A stretch of 64,000 nt of DNA from Corythoichthys intestinalis (Eukaryota; Chordata; Actinopteri; Syngnathiformes; Syngnathidae): assembly GCF_030265065.1 (NCBI RefSeq), contig NC_080400.1, positions 54,048,001 to 54,112,000 on the forward strand, in the 5' to 3' direction. The position numbers and the translations under genes are program-made. Position 1 is the first letter of the stretch; every line of letters starts with the position of its first letter. Below are positions 21,845 through 32,733 of the stretch, piece by piece. The notes below the pieces were generated by a model, which ran no database searches, was not told the origin of the DNA, and was given only the letters and a program-made list of their open reading frames with translations.

Positions 21845-23134
21845 TCAAGTTGCAGCCAATTGTGCTTCTATTTCTTTTGATTGTGGCTCCTCTTTTGGCT
21901 CAACCGGAGGGGGATTGGTTTTGCTTTTGGCCTTTCTCGGCGTTGGCCTCTCCCGCATCCTTGCATTAAAAGTTTTCCGTTCTTTTGGCGTTGATTGTAA
22001 AACAATGTTTAAAAAGGACACTTCATTCGGTGAGTCTGATGGAAAAACCCGAGCTTCGTCACCTGAGCTGGTAGAGGACACAGGTCTTCCTTTCTTCTCT
22101 GTGACCAGTGGAGAATTGGGCGGTAGCTCAGATGCCAGCCTTTTACCATTTTGTGCACAAGGGATTTGTGTTTCCTCACTCTCAAACTGTATCAGATTCT
22201 CTTGTGACCTGGCAATTATTTCTTCCGAGCTTTCCATTGGTGGGACCGAAGGGGGCTCCTCCCCCTTCTCTTCCTCACCTGGTCCCTCTCCACCAATGAC
22301 AGGTTTTGGCGGGAGATTTGAATTTCCCGCCATATTTTCAATTATTTCGTTTTCATTTGACGTTCCTTTTCCGGCCTTCAGTTTGTTGGCAAAAGATTTT
22401 GGGCAATTTCTGAAGAGATGGCTTGATTCTCCACAGAGATTACACTTTCTGCCACTGGTACAATCTTCAAAAGTATGACCAATTGCTCTACATTTTTTAC
22501 AAATGATCTGTACGCAAGCTTCTGCAAGGTGCCCGTGCTCACCACACTTGTGGCAGAGCTTGGGTTGACCTTGGTAATGTATGTAACCACGGTTTTCCCC
22601 CAAAACTATCATTGATGGGAGCTGTTTCAAGCCCTGGAAGCCCTGGGGGTCTTGCCATTGTTGAATGGGGACCCTCCAGGTACAATTCCAGATGCCGTCC
22701 TCATCTCTCACCTTCATAGCCTGGCCTTTCACCGTGCAATATCTACCCAGCCAAAAACAAATGTCATCTGCACTCACCGTCTCATTGAACATTCGGACAA
22801 CAACTGTTTTTGCAGAATTGTCAGTCAATTTCTCAACATTGAATGCAGATAACTGGGTTTTAACACTCTCGTAACGAGACCAAAATTCACGCAAGTTAAC
22901 AGCCGTGTTAAAACTAACATCAAAGCCTTTGTTGAAAGGCAGAGACAAAATACAATTCAAGTCATCTGGCCTGAATGCCAGTATGTGCTGAATGAACTTC
23001 CTAGAGAAGTCAAGTCGAGACACAACTATACATTCAGAACCAGTTGCCTTGTATGTGAAGCGCACGCTGTGGTGCCTCCGCATGCCAGCATGGATAACTG
23101 ACATGGTGGAGGCACCACACACCCAGAAATACAC
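21845..23134 (-). CDS. Keno ORF1 protein, copy 1 (CCHC nucleic-acid-binding)
   Basis: This is a 429-residue open frame. After an N-terminal domain of about 190 residues come three consecutive zinc knuckles: CHKCGEHGHLAEAC (194-207), CKKCRAIGHTFEDC (212-225) and CNLCGESSHLFRNC (231-244). A long acidic, serine-rich and then basic tail (RMRERPTPRKAKSKTNPPP) follows. Tx1-group ORF1 proteins with such knuckles bind the element RNA. Translation may begin at Met1 or at Met11 (MSVIHAGM). It is intact although ORF2 of the same copy is broken. It resembles host retrovirus-Gag-like or ZCCHC proteins only in the knuckles. Confidence 0.88.
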   Translation of the reverse strand: MYFWVCGASTMSVIHAGMRRHHSVRFTYKATGSECIVVSRLDFSRKFIQHILAFRPDDLNCILSLPFNKGFDVSFNTAVNLREFWSRYESVKTQLSAFNVEKLTDNSAKTVVVRMFNETVSADDICFWLGRYCTVKGQAMKVRDEDGIWNCTWRVPIQQWQDPQGFQGLKQLPSMIVLGENRGYIHYQGQPKLCHKCGEHGHLAEACVQIICKKCRAIGHTFEDCTSGRKCNLCGESSHLFRNCPKSFANKLKAGKGTSNENEIIENMAGNSNLPPKPVIGGEGPGEEEKGEEPPSVPPMESSEEIIARSQENLIQFESEETQIPCAQNGKRLASELPPNSPLVTEKKGRPVSSTSSGDEARVFPSDSPNEVSFLNIVLQSTPKERKTFNARMRERPTPRKAKSKTNPPPVEPKEEPQSKEIEAQLAAT

Positions 23135-23283
23135 TCAAAAAAGACGTTCAGTACTTACAATTCAGTTTTCTGATGGCAGGTCCTGAAAAACACAAAACGC
23201 TATAAACAAATATGCTCCTCAAGGTGAGAATACTCAGTGCCACGACAGGCAAAGAAAATCCCCACAAACAGAGGCGATCGCAG

Positions 23284-23309
23284 TCTTAGCCAAAAGGCCG
23301 AGAAGCGAT
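23284..23309 (-). pseudogene. RNU2: U2 snRNA gene, 5' portion, split by Keno (unit 0)
   Basis: This is the first 26 nt of U2 (ATCGCTTCTCGG through GGCTAAGA), joined directly to the LINE 5' end. The U2 promoter region to the right is retained, so any transcript from it would begin with U2 leader and run into Keno. Confidence 0.95.
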
Positions 23310-24253
23310 AAACACAAACTGGCACGAGGGACAGGCTCATTCCAGCCAATCCGGCCTAAAGTTATGGTCACACATGTCAAACGACAAAAGCAACACACAT
23401 ACACAAAAAATTGCAACACACATACACAAAAAATCTATCAAGACGGTACAGCTGCGGCCTGCAGTAGTCACAGGGGGCGCGGTTGGCGGATGACAAACGC
23501 TTGATCTGATCGGTCGTTGAAAGCAAGGGAAAAAAGCTCAAGCTGGTCAGAAGAGGAGACCCAAAACCATTCGTTCCTCCAGCATCTAATTTTAGAACTA
23601 GTATAGTCATCCTTTAAATTCATATGGTTAATTTTTGGCTAGGATTATAAAAGTCATAATGTTCCAAGGTCTAGTGAAGTTTAGTTGTGAAACCCCTTAT
23701 GTTAAGTTTAGAGTGAATCGTGGGTAATCAATTTCTTAGCCCCTCACACCCCAAGCTGTACTATTGGGGACGCCGGCGTCCCCTTGATTTCTCTGGGCCA
23801 CAATGGCTGTTGTACTCGTCATAAAGACGTCATTTCTGGCCAGTATATAGACGAATAGTCGCTCTTTCATTCAACACCGGATGGCAGCACTGTCACACCT
23901 TCCCGCGGCGAGTGAAAACATCCAGTCGAAGTTCGCGTCACTGGCCTCCACCTGACATCTGCAATGTTTCATATCAGGTCTGTGATAGAATAATCCATTT
24001 TTTCAGAATTGCATCGACAAAATGACATCACAAAGACAAGACAGGGGTAGAAGAAGGTGTGGAACACCAGCAGAAGAGCATCTAGTCTTCTCTGAACTAC
24101 ATTTTGGGCCAATGGCAGTGGAACATGAGGAATGTATCCAAGGTGTGGCTCTGAAGCAGTTTGAAATCCCGGAGCATTTAGCCCATCGCTAACACGACAA
24201 GACTCACTTGGCCGAACAACACACCCTTTCACTTTGTTTTTACCGTATTGAAA

Positions 24254-24364
24254 GGTCTGCTTAGCAGAACTTCAAAAATTGACTCAAACTCTTGCTGTTC
24301 CTCCCCACGGAAATCTTTAGTAAAAGGCGAAAGATTTATACAGTCTGAAAAGGAATAAGAGTGT
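24254..24364 (-). ncRNA. RNU5: U5 snRNA (unit 0)
   Basis: U5 aligns the ends of the two exons in the spliceosome through its loop 1. This copy has the intact loop CGCCTTTTACTAAAG and an Sm site AATTTTTG, followed by the terminal hairpin GTTCTGC-TAA-GCAGACC. It differs from interior units in the 5' part (CTTATTCC for CTTGTTCC, and GACTGTAT for GACCGTAT). The 5' end was set by alignment to vertebrate U5 (A-Y-ACTCT); the 3' end is approximate, at the close of the terminal hairpin. Confidence 0.92.
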
Positions 24365-24568
24365 ACTGCTTTGCATTTGACGGAACCGGCTGGGAGATGA
24401 TCGGCGATAGCATTTTAACACAGGCTCTCAAGCGCTACAAACCAGTGGGGGGCGTGCCGAGTCGCACCGAGCAGCCAATCGTTTCGTCCCCAAGGAGGAA
24501 TTTCACTGCAAATGTAGACCGTAGAAATCTGGAGACTCTAAGGATTGACCGTTGGCTCGAGTCTACAG

Positions 24569-24903
24569 CAGGGGTGCCCAAGTCGGGTCTTGGAGAGCCC
24601 CTATCCAGCTTGTTTTCCATGTCTCCCTCCTTTACACACCTGAACCAAATGATCAGTTCATCAGCAAGCTCTGCAGGAGCCTGATTATTTTGATTCAGGT
24701 GTGTCGGACAGTCGTGCACCCAGACCGGATGCGGAACTGTAGCCGGAGAAGGAGGCGGGGGCGGCGAAAACCGGAAGCCGAGGGCAAACGGGGTGCCGGT
24801 CCAGGCTACCTGACTGCGATCAACTGATTGCGCTTGCAAGACACCAGATTGGTGAAAACGTTTCCTCTCTACGGCCCTTTATGGAATACTTTGCCCACCC
24901 TTG
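24569..24903. mobile_element. hAT-like MITE present in every array unit
   Basis: A 335-bp segment has left end CAGGGGTGCCCAAGT and right end ACTTTGCCCACCCTTG, imperfect inverted repeats of the hAT type. An internal hairpin is formed by ACCTGAACCAAATGATCAG against CTGATTATTTTGATTCAGGT. The flanks gtctacag and ctgtagac are inverted, not direct, copies of each other. It lies about 205-540 bp upstream of U5. The same segment recurs at 27435-27769, 35514-35848, 38355-38689, 41228-41562, 44101-44435, 46974-47308, 49847-50181, 52720-53054, 55593-55927, 58465-58799 and 61338-61672. It entered an ancestral unit before amplification. The recurrent open frames of 134, 107 and 91 codons here are by-products. 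Confidence 0.7.
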
Positions 24904-25122
24904 CTGTAGACTCTACGGGCTGACCATTGGCTCGAAAGTCCTCAGCGATCGGGCTCCAGCCAGTCGCAAGCTTCTCTAGATCCTACATTTTGGGCCAATG
25001 GCGGAGAACATGAGAGAGGCAAGGAGGGTGTTACTCTGAAGCTGAACACTGACAATTCCAGACCCACACCAGGGCCATGCAGTTTTTCATTGGCGCATTT
25101 CAAGTTTGATTTAACAGTAAAT

Positions 25123-25289
25123 CAGGGGAGAGCGCGTACGCAGTCCCCCACTACCATAAATTTTGCAGGTGAGATTCCCACATTTGGGGAATTCATAAAG
25201 GTCATCGAAACCGGAATTGTGCAATGGTTAAGACTCGCCCTAGGAAAACCACCTGCTTGATCATGGTGTCTCCCCTGCCAGGTAAGTAT
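25123..25289 (-). ncRNA. RNU1: U1 snRNA, divergent form (unit 0)
   Basis: U1 pairs with the 5' splice site through its 5' end, ATACTTACCTG, intact here. At 167 nt it is 3 nt longer than human U1, from an insertion in loop II. Stem-loop I has loop GATCAAGCAG, where the vertebrate consensus is GATCANGAAG (U1-70K site). Loop II keeps ATTGCAC (U1A site). The Sm site reads AATTTATGG. Stem-loop IV has the stable tetraloop TACG in place of TTCG. Many other differences from human U1 are compensated in the helices. This copy is distinguished by GGGCGAG in place of AGGCGAG at the base of stem II and by a CTCACCTGC stretch before the Sm site. Confidence 0.92.
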
Positions 25290-26008
25290 GAGTTGCACGC
25301 CTCTGCAAAGCCGAGGTCTTGAGGCCATCTTCGTTCATGAGCTCGTTTGTTACACACCTATAAAATAGTAACAAACACACATAATGGACAAGGCAACTAC
25401 AGTAAAACTGTTAACGCACAACTAGTCGTCAACTGACTTGAACTTTAAATTAGCTTTAAAGAATGTGCAAAACAATCCCAGCATGCATTGCTGCTCCTCC
25501 AAAAGCTCAGCTGAAACTGTTGCCCGTACTCTGTCAATGTGCATGCGCCACTGAAAGCTCCAGATGCTTTGAAATTGTAGTTATTTCTCAAAGCTAGGAC
25601 AACCTTCCACTCACTTTCCTGTTTGTTTGGTCAGGAATAGACACTGCTGCTGACATGTTAGGGTCCAACCCGGAATGGATGCTACGTGACTCTTCTGGGT
25701 TCAGACTGCAGGCATATCCGATTCCAGTCGGATTCCTCCTCCAATCAGATTTTTTTGAGCTGACTGTTCACACATTCTTTGTAAGTGTCCAAATCAGACC
25801 TGGGCCAGTTCAGAGGCCCACATTATTGACACACCTGACAGGTTCCTGTGGCAACAAAGACGTCATTCAGAGTAGAGTAAGGTCACGGACAGTCAAAACC
25901 CATCTGAGCTGCTCAGACAGAGAATATTGGATTTCGGCCACTGCTCCTAACTGATTTCGTCACCGATTCGCTTTTCAGCAAGACTCGGTTTTGCTTTCAC
26001 CAGTAGAA

Positions 26009-26198
26009 GGGGGCGCACCGTTCCTGGAGGTACTGCAATACCAGGTCGATGCATGGAGTGGACGGAGCAAGCCCCTATTCCATCTCCTAGGCCCAAAAAT
26101 CAATTTAATATATGGTCCCCAGATAGGGGACGTATCAGATATTAAACTGATAAGAACAGATACTACACTTGATCTTAGCCAAAAGGCCGAGAAGCGAT
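26009..26198 (-). ncRNA. RNU2: U2 snRNA (unit 1)
   Basis: U2 recognises the intron branch site. The gene is about 190 nt and near-identical to vertebrate U2: 5' end ATCGCTTCTCGG, branch-pairing GTGTAGTATCTG, stem IIa TATCAGTTTAATATCTGATA, Sm site GATTTTTGG, and stem-loops III and IV to GGAACGGTGCGCCCCC. The mature 3' end is probably 2-3 nt inside the coordinates given. This copy has one change in the stem IIb hairpin loop region (26121). A proximal sequence element and a 3'-box-like GTGAAAGCAAAACCGAGT downstream are present. It is the only whole U2 among the three leftmost units. Confidence 0.97.
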
Positions 26199-27119
26199 AA
26201 CCACAAACTGGCACGAGGGACAGGCTCATTCCAGCCAATCCGGCCTAAAGTCATGGTCACACATGTCAAATGACAAAAGCAACACACATACACAAAAAAT
26301 CTATCAAGACGGTCCAGCTGCGGCCTGCAGTAGTCACAGGGGGCGCGGTTGGCAGATGACAAACGCTTGATCTGATCGGTCGTTGAAAGCAAGGGAAAAA
26401 AGCTCAAGCTGGTCAGAAGAGGAGACCCAAAACCATTCGTTCCTCCAGCATCTAATTTTAGAACTAGTATAGTCATCCTTTAAACTCATATGGTTAATTT
26501 TTGGCTAGGATTATAAAAGTCATAATGTTCCAAGGTCTAGTGAAGTTTAGTTGTGAAACCCCTTAAGTTAAGTTTAGAGTGAATCCTGGGTAATCAATTT
26601 CTTAGCCCCTCACACCCCAAGCTGTACTATTGGGGACGCCGGCGTCCCCTTGATTTCTCTGGGCCACAATGGCTGTTGTACTCGTCATAAAGACGTCATT
26701 TCTGGCCAGTATATAGACGAATAGTCGCTCTTTCATTCAACACCGGATGGCAGCACTGTCACATCTTCCCGCGGCGACTGAAAACATCCAGTCGAAGTTC
26801 GCGTCACTGGCCTCCACCTGACATCTGCAATGTTTCATATCAGGTCTGTGCTAGAATAATCCATTTTTTCAGAATTGCGTCGACAAAATGACATCACAAC
26901 GACAAGACAGGGGTAGAAGAAGGTGTGGAACACCAGCAGAAGAGCATCCAGCCTTCTCTGAACTACATTTTGGGCCAATGGCGGTGGAACATGAGGAATG
27001 TATCCAGGGTGTGGCTCTGAAGCAGTTTGAAATCCCGGAGCATTTAGCCCATCGCTAATACGACAAGACTCACTTGGCCGAACAACACACCCTTTCACTT
27101 TGTTTTTACCGTATAGAAA

Positions 27120-27230
27120 GGTCTGCTTAGCAGAACTTCAAAAATTGACTCAAACTCTTGCTGTTCCTCACCACGGAAATCTTTAGTAAAAGGCGAAAGA
27201 TTTATACGGTCTGAAAAGGAACAAGAGTGT
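27120..27230 (-). ncRNA. RNU5: U5 snRNA (unit 1)
   Basis: Consensus copy: ACACTCTTGTTCC 5' end, loop CGCCTTTTACTAAAG, GAGTTTGAGTC before the Sm site, terminal hairpin intact. A purine-rich 3'-box-like GTAAAAACAAAGTGAAAG lies about 10 nt beyond the 3' end. Confidence 0.93.
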
Positions 27231-27988
27231 ACTGCCTTGCATTTGACGGAACCGGCTGGGAGATGATCGGCGATAGCATTTTAACACAGGCTCTCAAGCG
27301 CTACAAACCAGTGGGGGGCGTGCCGAGTCGCACCGAGCAGCCAATCGTTTCGTCCCCAAGGAGGAATTTCACTGCAAATGTAGACCGTAGAAATCTGGAG
27401 ACTCTAAGGATTGACCGTTGGCTCGAGTCTACAGCAGGGGTGCCCAAGTCGGGTCTTGGAGAGCCCCTATCCAGCTTGTTTTCCATGTCTCCCTCCTTTA
27501 CACACCTGAACCAAATGATCAGTTCATCAGCAAGCTCTGCAGGAGCCTGATTATTTTGATTCAGGTGTGTCGGACAGTCGTGCACCCAGACCGGATGCGG
27601 AACTGTAGCCGGAGAAGGAGGCGGGGGCGGCGAAAACCGGAAGCCGAGGGCAAACGGGGTGCCGGTCCAGGCTACCTGACTGCGATCAACTGATTGCGCT
27701 TGCAAGACACCAGATTGGTGAAAACGTTTCCTCTCTACGGCCCTTTATGGAATACTTTGCCCACCCTTGCTGTAGACTCTACGGGCTGACCATTGGCTCG
27801 AATGTCCTCAGCGATCGGGCTCCAGCCAGTCGCAAGCTTCTCTAGATCCTACATTTTGGGCCAATGGCGGAGAACATGAGACAGGCAAGGAGGGTGTTAC
27901 TCTGAATCTGAACACTGACAATTCCAGACCCACACCAGGGACATGCAGTTTTTCATTGGCGTATTTCAAGTTTGATTTAACAGTAAAT

Positions 27989-28155
27989 CAGGGGAGAGCG
28001 CGTACGCAGTCCCCCACTACCATAAATTTTGCAGTTGAGATTCCCACATTTGGGGAATTCATAAAGGCCATCGAAACCGGAATTGTGCAATGGTTAAGAC
28101 TCGCCTTAGGAAAACCACCTGCTTGATCATGGTGTCTCCCCTACCAGGTAAGTAT
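27989..28155 (-). ncRNA. RNU1: U1 snRNA, divergent form (unit 1)
   Basis: Same divergent U1 as unit 0, with loop II in the CAATTCCGG version. It is unique in reading ACCTGGTAGGGGAG at nucleotides 7-20, where other copies have ACCTGGCAGGGGAG. This weakens the basal helix next to the 5' splice-site-pairing end. The splice-site-pairing 5' end is unchanged. Confidence 0.92.
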
Positions 28156-28849
28156 GAGTTGCACGCCTCTGCAAAGCCGAGGTCTTGAGCGCGCAGGCCA
28201 TCTTCGTTCATGAGCTCGTTTGTTACACACCTATAAAATAGTAACAAACACACATAATGGACAAGGCAACTACAGTAAAACTGTTAACGCACAACTAGTC
28301 GTCAACTGACTTGAACTTTAAATTAGCTTTAAAGAATGTGCAAAACAATCCCAGCATGCATTGCTGCTCCTCCAAAAGCTCAGCTGAAACGGTTGCCCGT
28401 ACTCTGTCAATGTGCATGCGCCACTGAAAGCTCCAGATGCTTTGAAACTGTAGTTATTTCTCAAAGCTAGGACAACCTTCCACTCACTTTCCTGTTTGTT
28501 TGGTCAGGAATAGACACTGCTGCTGACATGTTAGGGTCCAACCCGGAGTGGATGCTACGTGACTCTTCTGGGTTCAGACTGCAGGCATATCCGATTCCAG
28601 TCGGATTCCTCCTCCAATCAGATTTTTTTGAGCTGACTGTTCACACATTCTTTGTAAGTGTCCAAATCAGACCTGGGCCAGTTCAGAGGCCCACATTATT
28701 GACACACCTGACAGGTTCCTGTGGCAACAAAGACGTCATTCAGAGTAGAGTAAGGTCACGGACAGTCAAAACCCATCTGAGCCGCTCCTAACTGATTTCG
28801 TCACCGATTCGCTTTTCAGCAAGACTCGGTTTTGCTTTCACCAGTAGAA

Positions 28850-29002
28850 GGGGGCGCACCGTTCCTGGAGATACTGCAATATCAGGTCGACGCATGGAGT
28901 GGACGGAGCAAGCCCCTATTCCATCTCTTAGGCCCAAAAATCAATTTAATATATGGTCCCCGGATAGGGGACGTATCAGATATTAAACTGATAAGAACAG
29001 AT
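28850..29002 (-). pseudogene. RNU2: U2 snRNA gene, 3' portion, split by Keno (unit 2)
   Basis: These are 153 bp, again U2 nucleotides 38-190, ending at exactly the same U2 position as in unit 0. Extra changes (gagatactgcaatatcagg, catctcttaggc) again show relaxed constraint. Confidence 0.95.
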
Positions 29003-29313
29003 TTTTTCTTTTGAACATGTTTTATTGATGCTTTTGACAAAGAATTTCTTGATTCAAAACATTGTGTCTAGAGGGTCATTTTTTCAATCAATGATAAATA
29101 AGGTAGACACATATTAATGTTCAAAGCAATTTCTGTACAAATATAAAATACTATAAAATTTAAAAACTTTTAAAAGTGTCTTCATTGTCTGTTGTGCAGG
29201 CGCGCAGTGTTATCTAACAATGTAGAACATCCACCCGCACTCCCAAACATAATTTCTCCAGGTTCTAATCTTCTTGCCTCTACCATTGTGTCAGGCCGTT
29301 GCTGCCTCGACCT

Positions 29314-32300
29314 TCACCGTGGAGCTCCGACAACCCCGTCCAGTTGGGCCCAGGCGATTCTTCTTTGCGGCTGTGTCCTTGGCTTGCCGCCTGCAGCCGC
29401 CATATTTGCTGCAGCCAATCGGAGCACAGCCGCGGGGGGGATCTGCCTGTTCCGCCTCACCAGCAAGTTTCTGGAGGTCCAGATGGCGTCTTTTATGGCG
29501 GCCAGGGTGAGCCACTGATTTTCAAACTTCTCCTTCGGTACTCGTGAGCGGCTCACCCCGAAGAGCACAAGTTGTGCATTGAGGACCTCCCTAACCGGCA
29601 AGTCCGGGAATTGCAGGTTGTCGGTTGTCGCCCACAGGTCTGCCGCAGCGCTGCACTCCCAGAGGAGGTGCCTCACCGACTCAGGCGCGCCACAACCAGG
29701 TCGGGGGCAAGTTGAGTGCGCCGCCATTCCTCGGGAGTGCATGACGGTCCTGACTGGGAGGATCTCGTGGGCCACCATCCACGATAGGTCTCGTAGTCTG
29801 TTTGGAAGTGCGGGGTGGTTCACGTGGCGCCAAACCGTTGTGGGCTCGCCTATTGCAAGCCCGCGCACTGGACTCACCGGATCCCGCTCCTGCACAACAG
29901 AAATCAGGGCTTTGTGATTTTTTAAAACATTAAAATCCTCTTTCTCTAGTTTAAAATGTTTTAAGAAATTCTTTATAAAAGCATAAGGTGGTGGCAGTGG
30001 GAACGCGACCGGCAATCTTTGGTCTGTGGCCAACAATTTCAGGCTACGCAGGTAGGAGCCCATCCAGAATCTGGCCATCGCTTGACTTTTCGGATTACTG
30101 CATGGGCCCAATGCATTCAGAAAGTGCAGGGACACATACAGGCTCCCCAGGAACAAGTGGAGGTCTGGCACTCCTTTTCCACCTTTTTCTTTTCTTCTCT
30201 TCATGGTGTCTCGCCTCACCCTCTCCCACTTGGACCCCCAGATAAAACGGAAGATGGACCGGTCGAGATCTAAAAGAGTATTTCTCCTTGGGGTAAAAAC
30301 AGAGCTGATTAGTAAAAGCAGTGGTAAAATAACAGCTTTAATAATAAGAACTTTTCCTTCAATAGTCAATTGTCTCGTTCCCCAAAAACCCAGTCTCTTC
30401 CTCACTTTCCCTACCACGTCTACCCAATTTGCATCCCCTCCCCCATCCCTGCCAAATTTAATCCCCAGTATTTTTTGATCAGTCTGTGACACCGTCAATG
30501 GCAGTCCTGTCTTCTCTGTCGTTGTCCATGGTCCATAAAATTGGGCTCTGGTCTTATCTCTGTTCAGTTTTGACCCAGAGGCCCGTCCGTACCAGTCAGT
30601 CAAGTCCAGCGCTCTGTTGACAGATAAAAGGTCCGTACACAAGATATTTACATCATCCATGTATAAAATGCATTTTGTTAAAAGTCCTCCGCCCCCCGGG
30701 ATTTTCACCCCCTTGATCAGATCGTCCCTTCTCAACATCTGCGCCAATGGTTCTATGCATAGAACATAGAGAAGGGCAGATAACGGACACCCCTGACGTA
30801 CACCGCAGTTGATGTTGACTGCTTTTGTCAAATTCCCATTAACCACAAATTTGCTGTTAATGTCCCGATAGAGCAATCCCACCCACTCTATAAACCTGCC
30901 AGGAAACCCACATTTTTGCAGTAACCTAAACAGGTACTGGTGCGAGACCCGATCAAAAGCCTTTTCAAAATCTAAATTTAATACTACAAGCCGCATATTT
31001 CTGTCTCTCGCATAACAGATGGTGTCACGGATCAGCATGAGGCTGTCCGTGATCTTCCTTCTCGCAATGGCGCAGGTTTGATCCGGGTTGATCAGTTCTC
31101 CTAAAACCACAGACATGCGTGCCGCTAAAAGTTTACTGAAAAGCTTACAGTCAAAATTTAAAAGCGTAATCGGTCGCCAGTTTTTAAGGTCAGTCTTGTC
31201 CCCTTTTTTGTGCAATAACGTCACTATCCCTACTCTAAAACTGTCCGGAAGCAAACTATGTTTGTCAAAGTCGTTAAAAACAGTAATCAAATCCGGTGCT
31301 AAAATGTCCCAAAATGTCAGATAGAAAGCAAGGGGGAGTCCGTCCTCTCCCGGGGCCTTGCCTTTTTTAAAATTCGAGATACATTTGCTCAATTCGTTTA
31401 AGTTAAAATCCATTGTTAAAAGCAAATGGTCCCTCACTTTGTGTTCCATAAAATCTAAAACCTGTGTTACAATTTCTTCTTGGATTTCCTTCTTGTCATA
31501 AAGCTTTTGATAAAAGGTTTCGACGGCTCTAATTATTTCACTGTTGGTTTCCATAAAAACTCCATTTTCATTTTGCAGTTTAAAAATCCTTCCACTTTTT
31601 TTTGTAATTTTTTTGAAGAAGTAACGGGTACATTTCTCCCCTTCGTCAATTTCTCTTTCCCTACTTCGAAGTATTACCCCCTTACTTTTAATTTCTGCCA
31701 AATTTTTCATTTCCATTTTAACCTGCTTTATTTCTTCATTAAAATCCATCCCCTTTTGTGTTAAGTTAAAATACCGTTGCAGTCTTTTCTGCAATCCCAA
31801 CATACATCTCATTTCCTTTTTCTTTTTCGCTCTTCCTACTCTTTTAAAAAACATCTGTGTCCTTTCCTTCACCATTTCCCACCACCGTGCACGTGAATCA
31901 AACAAGTCTTGGAGAGTCTGCCAATCTTTGTACTGCTCCCTGTATTGATTGACTACGACCTCATCGTCAAGTAGGGAGCGGTTCAGTTTCCATAAACCTT
32001 TACCCATAGACACCTCAGAATGCAGTGAAAGTGTGCAGGATAGAAGCAGGTGATCTGAAAAAAAGACAGGAATTAGATTAACATCAATAGGTGACCAATC
32101 ACGTACGAACATGTAGTCGATACGGGAAGCTCGGGTGCTATCACTACTAAACCAGGTAAAACCTTCCTCTCTTGGGTGCACGATTTTAAAACAATCTTGC
32201 AAATTAAAAACCCGGCAAATGTCTTGTAATACTACAGATGTTTTATCAATCTTAAAGTCCTCCCCGGCTCCCTTTCTATCCCCTCCATGTAAAATACAAT

Positions 32301-32733
32301 TAAAATCCCCTCCTAACATGAATGGTACCCGACCCAACATAAAAGGTTGCAAATTTTCCAACAAATCATGCCTGTCATGTTTATCATTAAAACCGTAAAT
32401 GTTTAAAATCTTAAAATCCTTTCCCATAAAAGTCAGTTGTGCTAAAATTGCTCGCCCATCATTAACTATTTCGCTGTGTTTAATACTAATGGAGGAATTA
32501 TTTATTAAAATGGCAATTCCGTCATTTTTGTTTTCATTTGAGCCGCTCCATATCGAGGGATACGGCCACATATCTTCCCATTGTTTATAGTTTTTTAAAA
32601 AGGGCAAGCCACATTCTTGAATTAAAAACACATCTGATTTAATAGATTGCAGAAAGGATAAAACACTCTGGGCCCTAACTTTTGACTTTACACTTCTAAC
32701 ATTTAATGTTGAGAAGGTAAGAGTCACAGGCAT
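29314..32733 (-). CDS. Keno ORF2 protein: endonuclease and reverse transcriptase
   Basis: The protein has 1,139 residues. The APE-like endonuclease spans 1 to about 235, with Asn11, Glu40, GGDFN 141-145, SRIDY 203-207 and SDH 226-228. In Tx1-group LINEs this domain sets the target, here a single site in U2 DNA. The reverse transcriptase has KGKAPGEDGLPLAFY (458-472), NLDFEKAFDRV (585-595), GVRQGCPLS (644-652) and the catalytic YMDD (691-694). Beyond lie a thumb and linker region and a C-terminal CCHC-like motif CPRPGCGAPESVRHLLWEC near residue 1000. All catalytic residues are in place. It starts 78 nt after the ORF1 stop, so its translation would need reinitiation or read-past of ORF1. Confidence 0.93.
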   Translation of the reverse strand: MPVTLTFSTLNVRSVKSKVRAQSVLSFLQSIKSDVFLIQECGLPFLKNYKQWEDMWPYPSIWSGSNENKNDGIAILINNSSISIKHSEIVNDGRAILAQLTFMGKDFKILNIYGFNDKHDRHDLLENLQPFMLGRVPFMLGGDFNCILHGGDRKGAGEDFKIDKTSVVLQDICRVFNLQDCFKIVHPREEGFTWFSSDSTRASRIDYMFVRDWSPIDVNLIPVFFSDHLLLSCTLSLHSEVSMGKGLWKLNRSLLDDEVVVNQYREQYKDWQTLQDLFDSRARWWEMVKERTQMFFKRVGRAKKKKEMRCMLGLQKRLQRYFNLTQKGMDFNEEIKQVKMEMKNLAEIKSKGVILRSREREIDEGEKCTRYFFKKITKKSGRIFKLQNENGVFMETNSEIIRAVETFYQKLYDKKEIQEEIVTQVLDFMEHKVRDHLLLTMDFNLNELSKCISNFKKGKAPGEDGLPLAFYLTFWDILAPDLITVFNDFDKHSLLPDSFRVGIVTLLHKKGDKTDLKNWRPITLLNFDCKLFSKLLAARMSVVLGELINPDQTCAIARRKITDSLMLIRDTICYARDRNMRLVVLNLDFEKAFDRVSHQYLFRLLQKCGFPGRFIEWVGLLYRDINSKFVVNGNLTKAVNINCGVRQGCPLSALLYVLCIEPLAQMLRRDDLIKGVKIPGGGGLLTKCILYMDDVNILCTDLLSVNRALDLTDWYGRASGSKLNRDKTRAQFYGPWTTTEKTGLPLTVSQTDQKILGIKFGRDGGGDANWVDVVGKVRKRLGFWGTRQLTIEGKVLIIKAVILPLLLLISSVFTPRRNTLLDLDRSIFRFIWGSKWERVRRDTMKRRKEKGGKGVPDLHLFLGSLYVSLHFLNALGPCSNPKSQAMARFWMGSYLRSLKLLATDQRLPVAFPLPPPYAFIKNFLKHFKLEKEDFNVLKNHKALISVVQERDPVSPVRGLAIGEPTTVWRHVNHPALPNRLRDLSWMVAHEILPVRTVMHSRGMAAHSTCPRPGCGAPESVRHLLWECSAAADLWATTDNLQFPDLPVREVLNAQLVLFGVSRSRVPKEKFENQWLTLAAIKDAIWTSRNLLVRRNRQIPPAAVLRLAAANMAAAGGKPRTQPQRRIAWAQLDGVVGAPR

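Larger units (their letters stand above)
18218..23283 (-). mobile_element. Keno-type U2-specific LINE, copy 1 (broken)
   Basis: A 5,066-bp non-LTR retrotransposon lies in the same direction as the U2 gene it interrupts. Its 5' end abuts U2 nucleotide 26 and its A-rich 3' end abuts U2 nucleotide 38. It has a leader of about 150 nt, an intact CCHC-knuckle ORF1 and a broken APE-RT ORF2, and ends AATAAAACATGTTCC plus A-run. Insertion at a fixed U2 position and the Tx1/L1-like protein layout fit Keno. It is 182 bp shorter than copy 2, through one deletion in ORF2 near 20756. Outside that gap the two copies are very similar, so they share a recent source. Confidence 0.87.

Noticed and set aside
21915-22478. 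187-codon plus-strand frames opposite Keno ORF1 (also 32882-33445)
   Set aside because: They are antisense shadows of ORF1 with no motifs; they occur in both copies only because ORF1 does.
21845-23134. Host ZCCHC zinc-finger gene
   Set aside because: The triple CCHC protein lies inside a LINE bounded by U2 halves and is followed by an APE-RT gene, so it is element ORF1.
24361-24839. Open frames of 134, 107 and 91 codons that recur in every array unit
   Set aside because: They overlap each other on both strands, lie across the U5 promoter and the MITE, lack any family signature, and recur only because the units are near-identical. Identity between copies is homogenisation, not protein selection.
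26135-26476. 113- and 87-codon frames overlapping U2 in each unit
   Set aside because: They run through the U2 gene or its promoter and are antisense or shadow frames of an RNA gene.
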